DNA of 64,000 bases from JASHPR01 sp963833885 (GTDB taxonomy: Bacteria > Actinomycetota > Actinomycetes > Streptosporangiales > Streptosporangiaceae), in contig CAWHZU010000006.1 of the NCBI GenBank assembly GCA_963833885.1, positions 62,001 through 126,000 on the forward strand, read 5' to 3'. A program made the position numbers and the translations under genes. Position 1 is the first letter of the stretch, and every line of letters starts with the position of its first letter. Below are positions 33,567 through 43,790 of the stretch, piece after piece. The notes below the pieces were generated by a model. The model worked only from the letters and a program-made list of their open reading frames with translations. It was not told where the DNA came from and ran no database searches.

Positions 33567-35435
33567 TTACTTCGTGAAGTACCAGTTCTCCGGGAGGATG
33601 CTGAGCGTCGTGCTCTGCGGAGTGACGCCCTTCAGGTTGCTGACGATCTCGGTGAGCTGGTAGTCCGCATTGGGCTGCCAGATCACCGGCAGCTGCGGCG
33701 ACAGGTAGTCCTGCCAGCTGTATATGTCCTGCAGGTTGCTGCTAGTCAGCGTCTTGCCGATCAGCGAGTCGTTGGTCGGGTTGCTGTAGCCGCCCGAGTT
33801 CGCGACCACGCCGGACTGGAACAGCTGCTCCCCGGTCGGGGCATAGTCGGGCGAGAAGGACCAGCCGCCGCCCCAGTTCGCCATGTCCCAGTTGCACGGC
33901 AGCTTGGCGGCCTTGCAGTTACCCCCGGCCGTCGAGATCACCTGTGCGAACGGCTTCGGCTGCAGGTTCAGCTTGATCCCCAGCGCCGCCGCGTTCGACT
34001 GCAGCTGCGTCATTTCCGACTCGATCCAGGAGAGCCCGGTCGCGTACGGAAGGGTGAAGCTGAGCCCCTGCCCGCTCTTGATCCCCGCGCCGCACTCGTC
34101 TGCGCCCGAGCCCGGCTTGGCGCAGGTGCTGACGCCGTTTGGCACCACCTTCCAGCCATGGCTGGTCAGCAGCGACTTGGCCTTGCTGGGGTTGAACGGG
34201 AACGGGTTGCCCTGCTTGCCCTTCGGCGACAGCCACTGGGTCGTCGGGACCGATCCGACCGGACCGACCGTGACGTTCCCGTAGCCCCGCAGCGGTCCGG
34301 TGATCACCGCTTCCTGGTTGACGGAACTCTCGAGCGCCTGCCGGAAGTACAGCTGCTTGAAGATCGGGCCGTTGCCCGTCGTCGACTGGTAGTTCAGCAC
34401 GAAGTAGTTGATGCCCCAGGTCTGCCAGGGCGCCAGCGTGTACCCGGTCACCGGGTTGGTGCCCACCGTGGCGCCGACCGGCTTGGCCGGCGCGTCCTGC
34501 TGCGGCAGGTAGCCAACGTCGATCTTGGTGCTGGAGCTCGGCGACTTCAGCACGTCGTACTCGGCCGCGTCGGTGGTGAACGGCACCAGCTGGAACGCGG
34601 ACAGTTTCGGCTTGACCGGGCCCGAGTACTTCTTGTTCGGCACGAACGTGACGTGCCCGTCGGCGTTGAACGCGCTTAGGGTCCACGGCCCGTCGACAAT
34701 CGACCACAGCGGCGACCCGACATAGCCGGTCACGTCCTTGGCCTGCGTGTTCAGGTAGTTGTACACCGCAGCGCAATCGCTCACCGTGGTATCACAGTGG
34801 CTCGGCCCGGACGCGGTCCGGTCCCAGGCGGCGGGCATCGGGGTGATCTGGCTGAGCTGGTTGTACAGGAACCAGGCCGGGCTGTAGGCCTTGTCCATCA
34901 CCATGGTCAGCTGGGTCGGGCTGACCACCTTGATGTCCTTCACGTCGGCCGGGAAGTTGGTGTACGCGAGATAGTCGCTGGGCAGCGCCGTCTCCATGTT
35001 CAGCCAGAACATCACGTCCTGCGCGGTCACCTGGGTGCCGTTGGACCACATGTAGTGCTTCAGGTTGATGGTGACCTTGGTGCCGTTGAACGTGGGCTGG
35101 TCGGCCAGGCTGATCGACGAGTTGAACGTCGGCTGCGCACCCTGGCCGAACCAGTACAGCGGCCGGTACATCAGGTACTGGAAGTTGAAGAGGTTGACGT
35201 CGCTGGCGAAGGTGCTGCTCATGTACGGGAAGATGTACGTCGGCGGCGTCGACGGCGGCTCGGCGAACACCGCGGTCCCGCCGGAAACCGGCGTCGTCCC
35301 GGTCGCGGTGGACCCGGTGCTGCTCGAACAGCCGGCCGCGACGAAAGCGCACGCGGCGGCTGCCGCGCCCACGGCCAGGATCTTGCTCCGAAGCCTCAAC
35401 CTGAATCTGTCTTGCTTATGCGGGGATGTCCCCAT
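33567..35435 (-). CDS. ABC transporter solute-binding lipoprotein (family 5), copy 1
   Basis: ATG 35435 with AGGAG upstream gives 622 aa. The N-terminus has basic residues (FRLRLRSK), a hydrophobic stretch and the lipobox VAAGCSSS, so it is a secreted lipoprotein. The mature part has the family-5 (DppA/OppA-like) beginning GGTAVFAEPPSTPPTYIFPY and YLMYRPLYWFGQGAQPTF, then LKHYMWSNGTQVTAQDVMFW. It should bind a peptide, nickel or other ligand. No permease or ATPase gene of a peptide transporter is near. Its upstream neighbour is a close paralogue at 35688-37526. A hairpin follows the stop codon. Confidence 0.9.
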   Translation of the reverse strand: MGTSPHKQDRFRLRLRSKILAVGAAAAACAFVAAGCSSSTGSTATGTTPVSGGTAVFAEPPSTPPTYIFPYMSSTFASDVNLFNFQYLMYRPLYWFGQGAQPTFNSSISLADQPTFNGTKVTINLKHYMWSNGTQVTAQDVMFWLNMETALPSDYLAYTNFPADVKDIKVVSPTQLTMVMDKAYSPAWFLYNQLSQITPMPAAWDRTASGPSHCDTTVSDCAAVYNYLNTQAKDVTGYVGSPLWSIVDGPWTLSAFNADGHVTFVPNKKYSGPVKPKLSAFQLVPFTTDAAEYDVLKSPSSSTKIDVGYLPQQDAPAKPVGATVGTNPVTGYTLAPWQTWGINYFVLNYQSTTGNGPIFKQLYFRQALESSVNQEAVITGPLRGYGNVTVGPVGSVPTTQWLSPKGKQGNPFPFNPSKAKSLLTSHGWKVVPNGVSTCAKPGSGADECGAGIKSGQGLSFTLPYATGLSWIESEMTQLQSNAAALGIKLNLQPKPFAQVISTAGGNCKAAKLPCNWDMANWGGGWSFSPDYAPTGEQLFQSGVVANSGGYSNPTNDSLIGKTLTSSNLQDIYSWQDYLSPQLPVIWQPNADYQLTEIVSNLKGVTPQSTTLSILPENWYFTK

Positions 35436-35687
35436 GACGGCGGCTCCTAGACACTGGGAGCCCGCCAGAGCAGACGTCGTCGTCCCCCAAGCGCGCTCCA
35501 ACAACCACGACTTGCTCCCGCCTGAGCGCCGCAACAAAAAGGCGCTGGCCACAGCCGAATGCGTGCTCCTGCCAACCTATGGACCCGGGCTCCCCCGGTG
35601 TGCCGCCAGCAGTCGTAGCCCGGGAATCGTGACGGATCAGTTATCCGCCTGCTACCGCGTGGTTATCGGCTGCGGTGGAGTTGTCCG

Positions 35688-37526
35688 TTACCTCACGTAG
35701 TACCAGTTCTCGGGGGTTATATCGAGTGTGGGGCTCTGCGGGGTGATGCCCTTGAGGTTGCTGGCGACCTCGGTCAGCTGGTAGTCGGCGTTCGGCTCCC
35801 ACTCAACCGGAAGCTGCGTCGCCAGGTAGTCCTGCCACTGGTACATGTAGCCCAGGTTGTTGCTGGTGAGCGTTTTGCCGATCAGCCCGTCGTTGGTCGT
35901 GTCGCAGTAGCCGCCCGAGTTCGCGACGGCACCGCACTTGAAAAGCTCCTCGCCGGTCGGCAGGAAGTTGGGAGCGAACGACCAGCCCCCGCCCCAGTTC
36001 CCCATGTCCCAGCTGCACGGGGCCTTGGTGACCACGCAGTTGCCTCCGGCGGTCGCGGTTACCTCGTCGAAGGGTTGCGCCTCGATGTTCAGCTTGATCC
36101 CGAGCGTGGCCGCGTTGGACTGCAGCTGGGTCATCTCCGACTGGAGCCAGGAGATCCCGGTCGCATAGGGGAAGTTGAAGCTGAGCCCCTGGCCCTTCTT
36201 GATGCCTGGCCCGCACTCGGCCGGGTCCGCGCAGGTGGTCACGCCGTTCGGCACCACCGTCCAGCCGTGGCTGGTCAGCAGGGCCTTCGCCTTGGCTGGG
36301 TCGTACGGGAACTGGGTGCCCTGCTTGCCCTTCGGGGACAGGAACGAGGTCACCGGGGTGTTGGGGACCGGGCCGACCGTGGCCGTTCCGTAGCCGCGCA
36401 GCGGCCCGGCGATCACCGCGGCCTGGTTCATCAGGTAAGCGAGCGCCTCGCGGAAGTAGAGCTGCTTGAAGATCGGGCCGTCGCCCGTGGTCGACTGGTA
36501 GTTCAGCACGTAGTAGTTGATGCCCCAGATCTTCCAGGGGTCCAGCGTGTAGCCCCTGGCGGACAGCGGGTTGCGCCCCACCGCGGCGTTGGCCGGCTTG
36601 GCCGGCGCGTCCTGGTAGGGCAGGTAGCCGACGTCGATCTTGGTGCTGGAACTCGGCGACTGCAGCACGTCGTACTCGGCCGCGTCGGTGGTGAACGGCA
36701 CCTCGTCGAAGGCCGACAGTTTCGGCTTCACCGGGCCCGAGTACTTCTTGTTCGGCACGAACGATACGTGCCCGTCCGCGTTGAAGGAGCTCAGCTTCCA
36801 CGGCCCGTCCACGACGCTCCAGATCGGCGACGTCGCGTACGTGCTCAGGTCCTTGGACTGGGTGTTCAGGTAGTTGAACACCGCGGCGCAGTCGCTGACC
36901 TTGCTGGCGCAGTCGCTCGGCCCTGACGCGGTCCGGTCCCAGGCCGCAGGCATCGGGGTGATCTGGCTCAGCTCGTTGTACTGGAACCAGGTGGGCGAAT
37001 ACGCCTGGTCCATCACCATGGTCAGCTCGGTGGGGCTGACCACCGTGATGTCTTTCACGTTGCCGGGGAATCCGGTGTAACCGCCGAAGTTCGCTGGCTC
37101 GGCCAGCTCCATGTTCAGCCAGAACATCACGTCCGAAGCGGTCACCTGCGTGCCGTTGGACCATACGTAGTGCTTCAGCGTGATCGTGACCTTGTCGCCG
37201 TTGAACATCGGCGGATTGGCCACGCTCAGCGAGTTGTTCGCCACCGGCTGCCCGTTCAGGCCGAACCAGTACAGCGGCCGGTACATCAGATACTGCAGGT
37301 TATCGGTGTTGATATCGCTGAAGTCCGCGCTGGGTGTATACGGCCAGATGTAGTTCGGCGTGGTCGACGGCGGCTCGGCCAGGACCGCGGTCCCCCCGCT
37401 GACCGGCGCGCCGGTCGAGGCCGTGCTCGCTGGGCTGCTCGCGCAGCCCGTGGCCGCTGCCGCGAGCGCTGCAGCAGCCAGGGCGGCGATCCCGCCACGG
37501 ATCCTGAATCTGGAACGAGCCCGCAT
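35688..37526 (-). CDS. ABC transporter solute-binding lipoprotein (family 5), copy 2
   Basis: The 612-aa protein is clearly homologous to copy 1 over its whole length, with long identical blocks such as YLMYRPLYWFG and QLQSNAA. Its signal peptide is Ala-rich and ends at the lipobox AAATGCASS. The two copies differ mainly in the signal region and around residues 60-100. There is no strong ribosome-binding site before ATG 37526. It lies between valS and copy 1. The pair separates valS from folC, normally neighbours, which suggests insertion or duplication at this spot. Confidence 0.9.
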   Translation of the reverse strand: MRARSRFRIRGGIAALAAAALAAAATGCASSPASTASTGAPVSGGTAVLAEPPSTTPNYIWPYTPSADFSDINTDNLQYLMYRPLYWFGLNGQPVANNSLSVANPPMFNGDKVTITLKHYVWSNGTQVTASDVMFWLNMELAEPANFGGYTGFPGNVKDITVVSPTELTMVMDQAYSPTWFQYNELSQITPMPAAWDRTASGPSDCASKVSDCAAVFNYLNTQSKDLSTYATSPIWSVVDGPWKLSSFNADGHVSFVPNKKYSGPVKPKLSAFDEVPFTTDAAEYDVLQSPSSSTKIDVGYLPYQDAPAKPANAAVGRNPLSARGYTLDPWKIWGINYYVLNYQSTTGDGPIFKQLYFREALAYLMNQAAVIAGPLRGYGTATVGPVPNTPVTSFLSPKGKQGTQFPYDPAKAKALLTSHGWTVVPNGVTTCADPAECGPGIKKGQGLSFNFPYATGISWLQSEMTQLQSNAATLGIKLNIEAQPFDEVTATAGGNCVVTKAPCSWDMGNWGGGWSFAPNFLPTGEELFKCGAVANSGGYCDTTNDGLIGKTLTSNNLGYMYQWQDYLATQLPVEWEPNADYQLTEVASNLKGITPQSPTLDITPENWYYVR

Positions 37527-37625
37527 TTACCCGACGGTAGCCGCTAATCACCGCGCTTCGTATGAATGGTGCTAAAGGAAAGCGAAACCGTGACAGACCG
37601 GTTATCCGGCAAATGCATCTGCAGT

Positions 37626-40310
37626 TCAGTCGGATTGCGGCAGGGCGGCCAGCCGTTCTTCCAGACTGGCAATCTCCTCTTGCGCGGCCGCCAGCCGGTC
37701 GCGGCTGCGGGCCACCACTTCCTCGGGCGCTTTCTCGACAAACGACGGGTTGGCCAGCCTGCGCTCGGTGGCTGCCGCATCCGCCCTGGCGGCGGACAGG
37801 TCCTTCTCCAGCCGGCGCCGCTCCGCACCGATATCGATCGCCGCGGCGGTGTCCAGCTGCACCGTGATCGCCTCGGCCTGCACCGAGGCCGTGGGTGCGA
37901 AGTCCGCGCCGGGCTCGGCGAGCCGCAGCAGCGAGCGGATCCCGGCCTCGTGCCGGGCCAGCGGCGTCGCCTCGATGCCGGACAGGATCGCGGGCACCGG
38001 CTGCGTCGGCCGCAGCCCCTGGTCCGACCGGAACCTGCGCACCTGGGTCACCAGGCGCATCAGCGCCTCGATCTCCGCTTCGGCCTCCAGGTCGCGCTCC
38101 AGGTCGCCGGCTGTAGCACCCCGGGCCTCGCGAATGCCGGGCGCGGCGACGCCGGGCCAGGGGGCCACCATCACCGAGTCACCGCCGGTCAGATGGGTCC
38201 ACAGCTCGTCGGTGACGAACGGCATCACCGGGTGGATCAGCCGCAGCAGCCGGTCGAGCGCGTGCCCGAGCACCGCCCTGGTCCTCGCCGCGGCCGCGGC
38301 GTCGTCGCCGGCCAGCGGTACCTTCGCCAGCTCCAGGTACCAGTCACAGAACTCGTCCCAGGCGAAGTGGTACAGCGCATCGCATGCCTTGCCGAACTCA
38401 AACTGCTCGAAAAGCCCGTCCACCTCGACGGTGACCGCGGCGAGCCGGGACAGAATCCAGCGGTCCGCGGTCGATAGCGCCGAGTGCTCGGGCTCGCCGG
38501 GGACGGGCAATGCCGCGCCGGCGTCGGCGCCGTTCAGCAGCGCGAACCTGGCAGCATTCCACAGCTTGTTGCAGAAGTTCCTGGCTCCGGCCGCCCACTC
38601 CTCGCTGACCGCGACGTCGCTGCCCGGGCTGGCGCTGCGGGCCAAGGTGAACCGGGTGGCGTCGGCGCCGAAGCGGTCGATCCAGTCCAGCGGGTCCACG
38701 GTGTTCCCGCGCGACTTGGACATCTTCTTGCCGTACTGGTCACGGACCAGGCCGTGCAGGGCGACCGCGCGGAACGGCACGGCGGCCTCCGGTTCGGCAC
38801 CAGACATCGCGTAAAGCCCGAACATCATCATCCGGGCGACCCAGAAGAACAGGATGTCGTAGCCGGTGACCAGGACGCTCGTCGGGTAGAACGTGCGCAG
38901 GTCCGCCGTGTCGTCCGGCCACCCGAGCGTGGAGAACGGCCACAGCGCGGATGAGAACCAGGTGTCGAGCACGTCGGCATCCTGCTGCCAGCCCGCGCCG
39001 GACGGCGGCTCCTCGCCGGGCCCCACGCAGACGACCTCACCGTCCGGTCCGTACCAGACCGGGATCCGGTGGCCCCACCACAGCTGGCGGCTGATGCACC
39101 AGTCGTGCATGTCGTCCACCCAGTCGAAGTACCGGGCCGCCATCTGCTGCGGGTGGATCCGCACCCGGCCGTCGCGCACCGCGTCCCCGGCCGCCTTGGC
39201 CAGCGGGCCGACCTTGACGAACCACTGCAGCGACAGCCGTGGCTCCACGGTCGTCCCACATCGCTGGCAGTGCCCGACCGCGTGCACGTACGGCCGCCGC
39301 TCCGCGACCACCCGGCCCTGCTCGCGCAGCGCGGCGAGCACGGTGGGCCGGGCCTCGAACCGGTCCAGGCCCTGGAACGGGCCGTGCGCGGTGATCACCC
39401 CGCGCTCGTCCATGATCACCAGGCTGGGCAGGTCGTGACGGCGGCCGATCTCGAAGTCATCCGGGTCGTGCGCTGGCGTCACCTTGACCGCGCCGGTGCC
39501 GAACGCCGGGTCGACGTGCGGGTCGGCCACCACGGGAATCCGGCGCCCGGACAGCGGCAGCTCGACGTCGGTGCCGACCAGCCGGCTGTACCGGGGATCG
39601 TCGGGATGCACGGCCACGGCGGTGTCGCCAAGCATCGTTTCCACCCGGGTGGTGGCGACGTCGACCGAGTCCGCGCCGTCGCCGTACCTGATCGTGACCA
39701 GCTCGCCGTCGTCGTCGGTGTGGTCAACCTCGATGTCGGACAGCGCGGTCAGGCAGCGCGGGCACCAGTTGATGATCCGCTGCGCCCGGTAGATGAGCCC
39801 GTCGTCGAACAGCCGCTTGAAGATGGTCCGCACCGCGCGGGACAGGCCCTCGTCCATCGTGAACCGCTCCCTGGACCAGTCCACGCTGTCGCCGAGCCGC
39901 CGCATCTGGCCGAGGATGGCGCCGCCGGATGCGGCCTTCCACTGCCAGACCCGCTCGACGAACGCCTCCCTGCCCAGGTCGTGCCGGCTCAGGCCCTCCT
40001 TGGCCAGCTCGCGCTCGACCACGTTCTGGGTGGCGATGCCCGCGTGATCCATGCCCGGCAGCCACAGCGTGTTGTAGCCCTGCATCCGGCGCCGCCGGAC
40101 CAGCGCGTCGATCAGCGTGTGGTCGAGCGCGTGGCCGATGTGCAGCGAGCCGGTCACGTTCGGCGGCGGGATGACGATCGAGAACGCGGGCGCCGGGGAC
40201 TCCGCGTCGGGGGTGAACAGGCCGCGTTCCTCCCACAGCCGGTACCGGCGGCCTTCGACGTCCGCGGGCGAGTACTGGGGGGAAAGCTCGGCGGAATTTG
40301 GTGCGGTCAC
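37626..40310 (-). CDS. valS: Valyl-tRNA synthetase
   Basis: This 894-aa class I synthetase has HIGH at residues 57-60 (IPPPNVTGSLHIGHALDHT) and KMSKS in QYGKKMSKSRGNTVDPLDW near residue 530. The editing domain lies between them. The C-terminal coiled coil (GAERRRLEKDLSAARADAAA and after) binds tRNA-Val and is normal for ValRS. The start is GTG at 40310. In most actinomycetes valS is followed directly by folC; here two lipoprotein genes lie between them. It is divergent from the ABC permease system. Confidence 0.97.
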   Translation of the reverse strand: MTAPNSAELSPQYSPADVEGRRYRLWEERGLFTPDAESPAPAFSIVIPPPNVTGSLHIGHALDHTLIDALVRRRRMQGYNTLWLPGMDHAGIATQNVVERELAKEGLSRHDLGREAFVERVWQWKAASGGAILGQMRRLGDSVDWSRERFTMDEGLSRAVRTIFKRLFDDGLIYRAQRIINWCPRCLTALSDIEVDHTDDDGELVTIRYGDGADSVDVATTRVETMLGDTAVAVHPDDPRYSRLVGTDVELPLSGRRIPVVADPHVDPAFGTGAVKVTPAHDPDDFEIGRRHDLPSLVIMDERGVITAHGPFQGLDRFEARPTVLAALREQGRVVAERRPYVHAVGHCQRCGTTVEPRLSLQWFVKVGPLAKAAGDAVRDGRVRIHPQQMAARYFDWVDDMHDWCISRQLWWGHRIPVWYGPDGEVVCVGPGEEPPSGAGWQQDADVLDTWFSSALWPFSTLGWPDDTADLRTFYPTSVLVTGYDILFFWVARMMMFGLYAMSGAEPEAAVPFRAVALHGLVRDQYGKKMSKSRGNTVDPLDWIDRFGADATRFTLARSASPGSDVAVSEEWAAGARNFCNKLWNAARFALLNGADAGAALPVPGEPEHSALSTADRWILSRLAAVTVEVDGLFEQFEFGKACDALYHFAWDEFCDWYLELAKVPLAGDDAAAAARTRAVLGHALDRLLRLIHPVMPFVTDELWTHLTGGDSVMVAPWPGVAAPGIREARGATAGDLERDLEAEAEIEALMRLVTQVRRFRSDQGLRPTQPVPAILSGIEATPLARHEAGIRSLLRLAEPGADFAPTASVQAEAITVQLDTAAAIDIGAERRRLEKDLSAARADAAATERRLANPSFVEKAPEEVVARSRDRLAAAQEEIASLEERLAALPQSD

Positions 40311-40553
40311 GCCAGGTGAGTCTAGTAGGGCGGCGACCCCGGTACCGATCGCGCGCAGCGGTCGCTATGACCACGAATGGTGGCCGATACTCTGGTTGCT
40401 CCTGATTACGGGTCGGCGCGCAAAACGGTTTCCGCCTGGTATCGGCTGTGGATCTGCCCGGCCGGCTCGTGCCAGGGTGATCTCAGGCGGCGCTGCCGGG
40501 CGGCTCGGGGCAGCCGTCCTGCATGCGGGCGGAAGGCGAGGTGACCGGGGGTC

Positions 40554-43500
40554 GTGCGTAGAGCGCCCGCCATCGTCCGGCGCCTGCTGCCGCATCGACT
40601 CGCGCTCGCCGCCGCCGCGCTGACCGTGGTGCTCGCGGCGACCCTGCTCGCCGCGCTCGCCGCGTTCTCGGCCACCGTCAGCAGTCACGCGGTGCGCACC
40701 TCGCTGACCGGCAACCCCGGCACCACGATCTCGGTGAACGCGACCGTGAGCTCGGCCGCCACGGTGCCGGCGGTCGGCGGCAAGCTGCGAACATCGCTGT
40801 CCAGCGCGCTCGGCGGCGTGCCGGTCGCGGTCTGGGGCGCGGCCAGTTCCGACTATCTCGACCTCCCCCGCGGCACCGGCCTGGCGAACGCGCAGACGCA
40901 CCTGATCTCGTTGACCGCCCTGAACGCGCACGCCGCGCTGGTCGCCGGCTCCTGGCCCACCGTGGTGAGCGGCTCGGCGGCGGTGCCCGCCGCGGTGCCG
41001 GCTGGCCTGGCCAGGAACCTGCACCTGGCGGCCGGCCAGACGATCCGGCTGCACGAGAGCGTCACCGGCGCCCCCGTCGACGTGCGCATCACCGGGATCT
41101 TCCGCCCGCTGCAGCCCGGCAGCCCGTACTGGCTGCTCGGCTCCGCAACCGCCGGCGTGCAGCAATCGGGCGGGTTCGCCGACTACGGGCCGCTCGTGAC
41201 CACGCCGGCGGCGATGGCCTCCGGGCACGTCGCCGTGGACGCTGCCGCCTGGGCGGCCGTGCCCGACGTGGCCAGGATCGGCGCCGGGGACCTGCAGGCC
41301 GCTTCCGGCCGGCTGCAGTCGGCCGTGAACAAGGTCGGCCGCATGGGCAAGGTGCAGAACGAGACCGTGTCCACCGGGCTGCCCGGGCTGCTGTCCGGCC
41401 TGGGGACGGCGCTGGTCGTGACCAGGTCCCAGCTGGCCATCGGCGCGGCGATCCTGCTCGTGATCGCCGGGGCGACGCTGGCGCTCGCCACGGTGATGCT
41501 GAGCAGCCAGCGCCAGGCCGAGGCGGCGCTGCTGCGGTCGCGGGGAGCCTCCCGCTGGCAGCTGGCCGGGTCCGGCGTTGCCGAGGCGGCGCTGCTGGTC
41601 CTGCCGGCCCTGATCGTGAGCCCGCTGCTGGCCGGCCTGCTGCTGCCGCCGCTGGCCCGCCACGGCCCGCTCAGCCGCAGCGGGCTGCGGCTGCCGGTCG
41701 CGTTCCCGGCCGCCGCGTGGGTGGCGGCCGCCGCGGTGGCCGCCGGGTGCCTGGTGGTCATCGCCCTGCCGTGGCTGCGCACCGCTGGCTCGCCAGTGCG
41801 GGAACGCGCCCAGCGCGGGCGGCGTGGCGCGCTCGGCGCGGCCACCCGGGCCGGGGCTGACCTCGGCCTGCTGGTGCTCGCAGGGCTGGCCGGCTGGCAG
41901 CTCGTGCACTATGCCGCCCCGGTATCGACGGGCCTGAGCGGCTCGATCGGCATCGACCCGGTGCTGGTCAGCGCGCCGGTGCTGGCCCTGGCCGCCGGAG
42001 CGGTCATCCTGCTGCGGCTGCTGCCGCTCGTGGTCAGGCTCGGCGACCGCGCGGCCAGCCGTGGCCGCGACATGACCACCGCCGTGGCGGCATGGCAGAT
42101 CAGCCGGCGGCCGCTGCGCCAGGCCGGCCCGGTGCTGCTCGCGGTGCTCGCCGTGGCCACCAGCGTGCTCGCGGTGGCGCAGTGGAGCAGCTGGCAGCGC
42201 TCGGCGCAGGACCAGGCCAGCTTCACCGCCGGCGCCGACGAGCGCGTCGACCTGTCACCGCAGGCACCGCTCACGCTGGGTCAGGTTGCCACCCTGACCG
42301 GCGCGCACGGGGTGACCGGGAGCACGCCGGTCATCCGGGTATCGGCCATGATGCCGAACTCGACCACGGCGACGCTGCTGGCGCTGGACGCAAGGCCCGC
42401 CGCGTCGGTCGCCGCGATCCGGCCGGACCTGGTGGGCGGGTCGCCGACGGCACTGTTCGACCGGCTCTCGCCGGCCGCGGACCGCCCGGCGGCGTCCCAG
42501 GGCGCGCCGGTGCCCGGCCGGCCCGCCCGTCTGGAGGTCACCGTGAGCCTGCACGCCAAATCGGTCGGCCAGCCGGTGCTGTTCCTCGAGGTCACGGATG
42601 CATTTGGGATCCCGTATCAGCTGCAGGCAGGCGTGCTGCATACCAACGGGGCGGCGACCACACTGGTCGTTCCGGTCGCCCCGGGCAACAAGGCGGCGTA
42701 CCCGCTGCGCATCACTGGGTTCACCCTGCAATACCTCATGCCGACAGCGCACGTGTCCGGGGCGACGCTGTCGATCGAGTCGGTGCGCGGGGCCGCGAGC
42801 TCGACCGGTGGCTTCGGTGCACCGTTCGCCGCCGCCACGGCCGGCGGTCGCATGGCCTCGTCGACCGCCGCCGGCTCCGGCCTGGTCACCATGCGGCCGT
42901 CGGTGACCAAAACGACAGCGCGTGGCACCAGCCTGACGGTGTCGTTCCAGCCGGGGTACGGCATCTTCCCGGCGCAGTTCAAGCAGCCGGCTACCACGCT
43001 GCCCGCGTCGATCTCGGTTGCCCCGCCACAGCCTGCTCGCACCCTGCCGGTCGCGGCTACCAGCGCGTTCACGGCCGCCACCGGGCAAAAACGCGGCTCC
43101 ACCTTCCCGGTCCAGGTGGGCAACTCGGCGGTGCGGGTGACGATCGTCAGCGTGATCGCCAGCTTCCCCACCATCAGCGGATCCGGAGGGATCGTGGTGG
43201 ACCAGAGCCTGCTGCAGCAGACTCTGGCGGCCGACGGCGCTCTGCCGGAGCCGGTGACCGAGTGGTGGCTGCGCACCGCGGGTGCCGCGCCGACCAGGCT
43301 GCCTGGCGGCGCCACGCTGACCGACCGGGCGTCCCTGGCCGCCTCGCTGCTAGCCAACCCGCTGGGGGCGGCACCCCAGCTCGCGATGCTCGCGATCGCG
43401 GCCGCCGCCGTGATCCTGGCCGCGGCCGGCTTCGCCGTGGCCGCGGCCACGGCCGGCGAACGGGCCCGCGACCTCGCGCTGCTGGCGGCGCTTGGCGCCA

Positions 43501-43790
43501 CCCGGCGTCAGCTCACCCGGCTGCTCTGCCTCGAGCAGGCCGCCCTCGGCATCCCCGCGGCCGTGGCTGGCCTGGTCCTCGGCGGCGTGCTGGCCAGGCT
43601 GGTGGTCCCCGCGGTCACCCTCACCGCCACCGGGGCCCATCCGCAGCCCGCCGTCCTGGTGCAGGTTCCGCTGGCCGTGCCCATTGCCGTGGCCCTGGTG
43701 ACCGCGGCCGTGCCGGTCGCGATCGCCGCGCTCGGCCCGGCCCGGCGGGCCGGGCTGGCGGCGCGCACCCGGCTGGAGGCCGAGACGTGA
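40554..43790 (+). CDS. Large FtsX-like ABC transporter permease, subunit 1
   Basis: The protein is 1078 aa, beginning at GTG 40554. A first transmembrane helix (LALAAAALTVVLAATLLAALAAFSATV) is followed by an extracytoplasmic domain, then membrane segments around residues 290-330, 340-380, 440-480 and 520-545. A second large extracellular domain follows, then a final set of three helices with the FtsX/MacB motif (ERARDLALLAALGATRRQLTRLLCLEQAALG). It is double the size of a normal MacB-type permease, as seen in actinobacterial families. The GTGA overlap at 43787-43790 ties it to the next permease. Confidence 0.88.
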   Translation: MRRAPAIVRRLLPHRLALAAAALTVVLAATLLAALAAFSATVSSHAVRTSLTGNPGTTISVNATVSSAATVPAVGGKLRTSLSSALGGVPVAVWGAASSDYLDLPRGTGLANAQTHLISLTALNAHAALVAGSWPTVVSGSAAVPAAVPAGLARNLHLAAGQTIRLHESVTGAPVDVRITGIFRPLQPGSPYWLLGSATAGVQQSGGFADYGPLVTTPAAMASGHVAVDAAAWAAVPDVARIGAGDLQAASGRLQSAVNKVGRMGKVQNETVSTGLPGLLSGLGTALVVTRSQLAIGAAILLVIAGATLALATVMLSSQRQAEAALLRSRGASRWQLAGSGVAEAALLVLPALIVSPLLAGLLLPPLARHGPLSRSGLRLPVAFPAAAWVAAAAVAAGCLVVIALPWLRTAGSPVRERAQRGRRGALGAATRAGADLGLLVLAGLAGWQLVHYAAPVSTGLSGSIGIDPVLVSAPVLALAAGAVILLRLLPLVVRLGDRAASRGRDMTTAVAAWQISRRPLRQAGPVLLAVLAVATSVLAVAQWSSWQRSAQDQASFTAGADERVDLSPQAPLTLGQVATLTGAHGVTGSTPVIRVSAMMPNSTTATLLALDARPAASVAAIRPDLVGGSPTALFDRLSPAADRPAASQGAPVPGRPARLEVTVSLHAKSVGQPVLFLEVTDAFGIPYQLQAGVLHTNGAATTLVVPVAPGNKAAYPLRITGFTLQYLMPTAHVSGATLSIESVRGAASSTGGFGAPFAAATAGGRMASSTAAGSGLVTMRPSVTKTTARGTSLTVSFQPGYGIFPAQFKQPATTLPASISVAPPQPARTLPVAATSAFTAATGQKRGSTFPVQVGNSAVRVTIVSVIASFPTISGSGGIVVDQSLLQQTLAADGALPEPVTEWWLRTAGAAPTRLPGGATLTDRASLAASLLANPLGAAPQLAMLAIAAAAVILAAAGFAVAAATAGERARDLALLAALGATRRQLTRLLCLEQAALGIPAAVAGLVLGGVLARLVVPAVTLTATGAHPQPAVLVQVPLAVPIAVALVTAAVPVAIAALGPARRAGLAARTRLEAET

